Source: Cytophagales bacterium (GTDB taxonomy: Bacteria > Bacteroidota > Bacteroidia > Cytophagales > Cyclobacteriaceae). From it: a DNA stretch of 64,000 nucleotides. Made by a program: the position numbers and the translations under genes. Shown in pieces: positions 61,405 to 64,000 of the stretch (the first letter of the stretch is position 1; each line of letters opens with the position of its first letter). The notes beneath the pieces were generated by a model. That model was not told the DNA's origin. It saw only the letters and a list, made by a program, of their open reading frames with translations, and did no database searches. The stretch spans positions 124,001 through 188,000 of the forward strand of contig JADBYQ010000013.1 of the NCBI GenBank assembly GCA_020402945.1, written 5' to 3'.

Positions 61405-62510
61405 GGCTGACGGCTCTTTAAAGAAAGCAGTTTATCTTTCAACGCTAAGGCCGTTCCACGATCCATTATGTTTGGTAGTTCTGCCAACGCCAAATCAATT
61501 TTCGAATGGGCTTCCGCTGACTTATCTTCCAGGGTGCGAATCGCTGCCTCCGTGGCAAATACTTGAGCTTTTGGAATAATGGAAGAGGGCTTGAACCGAT
61601 TCCAATAGTCGAGTGCTTTTACCAAGTCTTTTTTTGCGGCTGCGTAGAAGAACGCGGCATCGAGCCAAACAATACTCCGGATGCCATCAGGAATGCTTTC
61701 GCTGTCATCCATGTAGGCCAGGAGATGCTGCTCTGCCAAATCAAGATTACCTTTATCCCACGCAGACTGATGGAAAAAACTTTGGATGTAAACGGCAAAG
61801 GGTGAATTCAATTTTTCCCCGAGCTGACTGGCTTCCTCCAACTCACTCCAATCTAATAAGCCAGGCCGTACCCCGCCCGAACTCTGGGAAAGAATTTTCA
61901 ACATCAGCACCTCAAATCGAGCGGCTTCTCCACCGCGTTGTAGGTTTAGTATTCGACCGCCATCAGATGTAAATCCACCCATGTGCAGTGGAATGATGGT
62001 GACCGCAAAAATCAAAAGGGAGAAAAAGGCAATTAGTAAAAAGAGAAAACCGAGTGAAGACGCAGCGGGAAGCAACAGGTAGAAACCATAAAACAATCCC
62101 GCTAAAATCAAACTGGCAATTGGACCACCCGCTGCATAAATGGAAAATCGATTTTTTAGATTTTCTGTTCCCGTAGGCATGCAGATAACCATTCCGCCTG
62201 CGGTGTTTATATTTTTATTCCATTTGAATTTCCATCCTTCTTGTTCTTTATCCCACATGAATGGGCCCACTACATACATTCGAAAATCAAACTTCTGCCA
62301 CACCCCCGCTACGGCATGTCCCGCTTCGTGAAAGCCAATGACCAGAAAAAAAACGGGGATGAATGCCATCCCCACCATCAGTACCACACTACCCGGAAGA
62401 TTTTTGCCCGCCTGAAAGCCCAGTTTACCGATGAAGAAACCCATTACGACACAAAGTATCATCAGTAGGATAAAGCCGACAATTTTTGATTTTTTCTTTT
62501 TCGATGTCAT
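61398..62510 (-). CDS. M50-type membrane metalloprotease with helical-repeat tail
   Basis: A 370-residue membrane protein of the site-2-protease clan. Helices lie at about 8-28, 42-62, 128-150 and 155-178. The zinc site is HEAGH with His61, Glu62 and His65, and the distal motif is SDGGR with Asp183; AAGGPIASL (126-134) is the loop typical of these proteases. The C-terminal 180 residues are soluble, helical and TPR-like (SAWDKGNLDLAEQHLLAYMD). No PDZ domain is present. Substrate and role are unknown, and no anti-sigma gene is adjacent. Confidence 0.8.
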   Translation of the reverse strand: MTSKKKKSKIVGFILLMILCVVMGFFIGKLGFQAGKNLPGSVVLMVGMAFIPVFFLVIGFHEAGHAVAGVWQKFDFRMYVVGPFMWDKEQEGWKFKWNKNINTAGGMVICMPTGTENLKNRFSIYAAGGPIASLILAGLFYGFYLLLPAASSLGFLFLLIAFFSLLIFAVTIIPLHMGGFTSDGGRILNLQRGGEAARFEVLMLKILSQSSGGVRPGLLDWSELEEASQLGEKLNSPFAVYIQSFFHQSAWDKGNLDLAEQHLLAYMDDSESIPDGIRSIVWLDAAFFYAAAKKDLVKALDYWNRFKPSSIIPKAQVFATEAAIRTLEDKSAEAHSKIDLALAELPNIMDRGTALALKDKLLSLKSRQPN

Positions 62511-62650
62511 GGACTAAAGCATTTCTACCATTAGTGCCTAAACTGCTTTTAAAATTACATCAAATCAACCAGATTTTTTTTTCATCCCGAACAGAAATCT
62601 GGTTGCATTAAATGGTCGAATCAATAACACGTAAATTACCACACAACTAA

Positions 62651-63628
62651 TTAATGTGAGAAAACAAAACGTCCGTACTTGGCGGCAATGCTCCAGTTCC
62701 ATTGGCAAACATAGTAGCCAATGGCTATAATCACAGACTGATGTAAATTATAAAAAGGGTATAACCCTTCGCTGATTTTGGAAAGCCACGGATGCGGCCT
62801 ATTCAAATAATGCTGACCAAACGAAATAATAGTGATTACCGTAAACCAGCTTACAAAAATAGCTACCACATCAAAGATCGTTTCGACTTGATCGTCTGTC
62901 CAGGGAAGAATAGCTAAATCACGAAAATAAAAGTAGCAGATGTAAAATGGAATGAGTGAGATGATTGTCGTGATAAGCAAATGTTTACGGTTGTTGCCAA
63001 TCGCTTGCCAGAGTTGAGGAATGGCATAACAGATGATGCCCATCACAAAAAACAGAAAATAGAAGGTGAAGTAGGCCCATTCTTTCATTAGGTCATGTGT
63101 TTCTTCTGGAAAATGGGGACGCAAAAAAATCTGAGTAAGTAAAATGAAAACGGAAGGAATGAAGAGCAAGCCGGCAGGGCTTCCTAAAAGTTGTAAAGTT
63201 TTAGTCCTGAGTTTCTCTGAATTCGGTGATCGCAAGAACTTCAAAAGCGGAATGGCTATCAGCGAATAAATAAAGACATATAAAATAAACCAGAGGCGAT
63301 GCCAGCTCAAGCTTCCTTTTGGGTAGGGGATAAAACTAAATACGGTTTTATAGAACTCCCAGTAGTTTGCATATTGGCCAATTCGCTCGTAGTAGATCTG
63401 AGGTGGCACGATTACTAGCATCCCAAAAATTAGGGGAACAAACAAGCGCTTAAATCGCTCCACGCGAAACTGACTGGGGGTGCGTTTACCCATCGCCATG
63501 TACGTTCCGGCTCCGGATATGAACAGCAACAACGGCATTCTGAAATAGTGCGACCATACCATCCAATACTGAAAAGAGTAACTCAATTCATTGTTTTTTA
63601 CATGCCAACCCCAGTGGTTGAACCACAA
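62651..63628 (-). CDS. Acyltransferase-3-like membrane protein with damaged 5' end
   Basis: A 325-residue multi-helix membrane protein of the acyltransferase 3 family (OafA/YrhL type), which O-acylates sugars or peptides at the cell surface. It has about nine helices. The TTG start at 63628 cuts the family's first helix: upstream in frame the sequence reads RRHDLDWLRVIAIAILLFFH, the normal start of this family (with the key RxxxxDxLR pattern and His), but no in-frame start codon lies before it. A palindromic repeat sits exactly there. The gene may be inactive or use an unusual start. Confidence 0.7.
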   Translation of the reverse strand: MWFNHWGWHVKNNELSYSFQYWMVWSHYFRMPLLLFISGAGTYMAMGKRTPSQFRVERFKRLFVPLIFGMLVIVPPQIYYERIGQYANYWEFYKTVFSFIPYPKGSLSWHRLWFILYVFIYSLIAIPLLKFLRSPNSEKLRTKTLQLLGSPAGLLFIPSVFILLTQIFLRPHFPEETHDLMKEWAYFTFYFLFFVMGIICYAIPQLWQAIGNNRKHLLITTIISLIPFYICYFYFRDLAILPWTDDQVETIFDVVAIFVSWFTVITIISFGQHYLNRPHPWLSKISEGLYPFYNLHQSVIIAIGYYVCQWNWSIAAKYGRFVFSH

Positions 63629-63695
63629 GCCCGTGTGGAAGAAAAGTAAGATAGCGATGGCGATGACGCGCAGCCAGTCGAGGTCGTGCCTTCTG

Positions 63696-63721
63696 CCATC
63701 CGAAGCTTCAGCGAAGGATGG
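63696..63721. repeat. REP-like palindrome at the acyltransferase start
   Basis: CCATCC (63696-63701) and GGATGG (63716-63721) enclose an inner GAAGCTTC palindrome. It has the look of a dispersed Bacteroidota repeat and lies between the natural N-terminus of the acyltransferase and any start codon. Confidence 0.65.
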
Positions 63722-63850
63722 TCGGAGTTCATTAGTGGTTGTTGGTTCACATTCCGTTTATTTTTCTGTAAAGAAACGGGTATGAACTACTTGAGGAAGG
63801 CTTTTTTTATAGATTAGAAGGCCGATTTTATAAAGTCGAACGCGAGTTGG

Positions 63851-63887
63851 CTAGATGTCCTACACCTTCAAGGTGTAGGACACCTAG
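63851..63887. repeat. Near-perfect 37-base palindrome
   Basis: An 18-base arm (CTAGATGTCCTACACCTT) pairs with its reverse complement around a single C with one mismatch. There is no T tract, so it is not a standard terminator. It looks like another dispersed repeat or a protein binding site. Confidence 0.8.
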
Positions 63888-63917
63888 CACCAGACTTGCG
63901 AAAGATTCCTCAAATCG

Positions 63918-64000
63918 CTATTTTTTGGAATGTTTCTTACAGAAGGCGAGATCTATCATATTTTTAACATGGGCAATAATAAACAACCCATCTTCTTTGC
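63918..64000 (-). CDS. Possible C-terminal end of an unidentified gene
   Basis: On the minus strand a frame is open from the window edge to TAG at 63918, giving KEDGLFIIAHVKNMIDLAF followed by CKKHSKK. The residues look protein-like but are too few to assign. The region 63722-63917 around the palindrome shows no other gene. Confidence 0.3.
   Translation of the reverse strand, partial: KEDGLFIIAHVKNMIDLAFCKKHSKK

Noticed and set aside
63851-63887. Rho-independent terminator
   Set aside because: The hairpin is strong but no T tract follows on either strand and no gene ends close by.

Overview
The window comes from a low-GC member of the Bacteroidota, most likely the order Cytophagales. The evidence is a PorW/SprE-type lipoprotein of the type IX secretion system (T9SS), a secreted FG-GAP protein with a T9SS C-terminal sorting domain, bacillithiol synthesis (BshC), the rpmB-rpmG-DUF4295-ftsY gene order, and promoters of the TTTG-N19-TAnnTTTG type. 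The replicon looks chromosomal and almost all genes are housekeeping. I could not assign a genus from sequence alone.

Layout. Bases 1-7.4 kb hold the start of uvrC, a PBP1A gene overlapping porW/sprE, an M23 peptidase with a bactofilin, and the first two genes of an ATP synthase operon that stops in what looks like a decayed atpB. From 7.6 to 16.5 kb, all on the minus strand, come an aldehyde dehydrogenase, deoC, a ParE-type toxin-antitoxin pair, a scar made of an IS1634-like transposase fragment abutting a nuclease fragment, 5-formyl-THF cyclo-ligase, bshC and rimO. From 16.5 to 23.6 kb there are two DUF genes, a Fic protein with its own putative operators, ftsY, three small ribosomal-type genes, a HAD phosphatase and the T9SS cargo protein. 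From 23.6 to 37.6 kb, mostly plus strand: murF, a VapBC pair, DUF2461, an omega-amidase-like protein, purH, the complete rod-shape operon mreB-mreC-mreD-mrdA-rodA, a ferredoxin, thymidine kinase, recO and an NTF2-like protein. From 37.7 to 54.4 kb, mostly minus strand: a CHASE3-like/GAF/PAS receptor, MoxR, three periplasmic peptidyl-prolyl isomerase/chaperone genes, a SpoIIE-STAS-HATPase partner-switching module, guaB, a VTT membrane protein, a GNAT-like protein and a four-PAS histidine kinase. From 54.5 to 64 kb: a DUF3052-YdeI fusion, RlpA, an AspT/YidE-type transporter, DeoD, DUF2490, pckG, an M50 protease with a helical-repeat tail, an acyltransferase with a damaged 5' end, and palindromic repeats.

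How the genes work together. Envelope building dominates: peptidoglycan synthesis (PBP1A, MurF, MrdA, RodA, MreBCD), remodelling (M23, RlpA), outer-membrane folding (the PPIase trio) and T9SS secretion (PorW and a cargo protein). A second group is nucleotide salvage and synthesis (deoC, deoD, tdk, purH, guaB).

No CRISPR array, prophage or complete mobile element is visible. I see no convincing new multi-gene system. The best leads are a Fic protein with Gln in place of its catalytic His, a sigma-factor-less partner-switching module, palindromic repeats inserted into or at the start of genes (ftsY, acyltransferase), a G9 tract in the catalytic core of PBP1A, and the broken ATP synthase operon.
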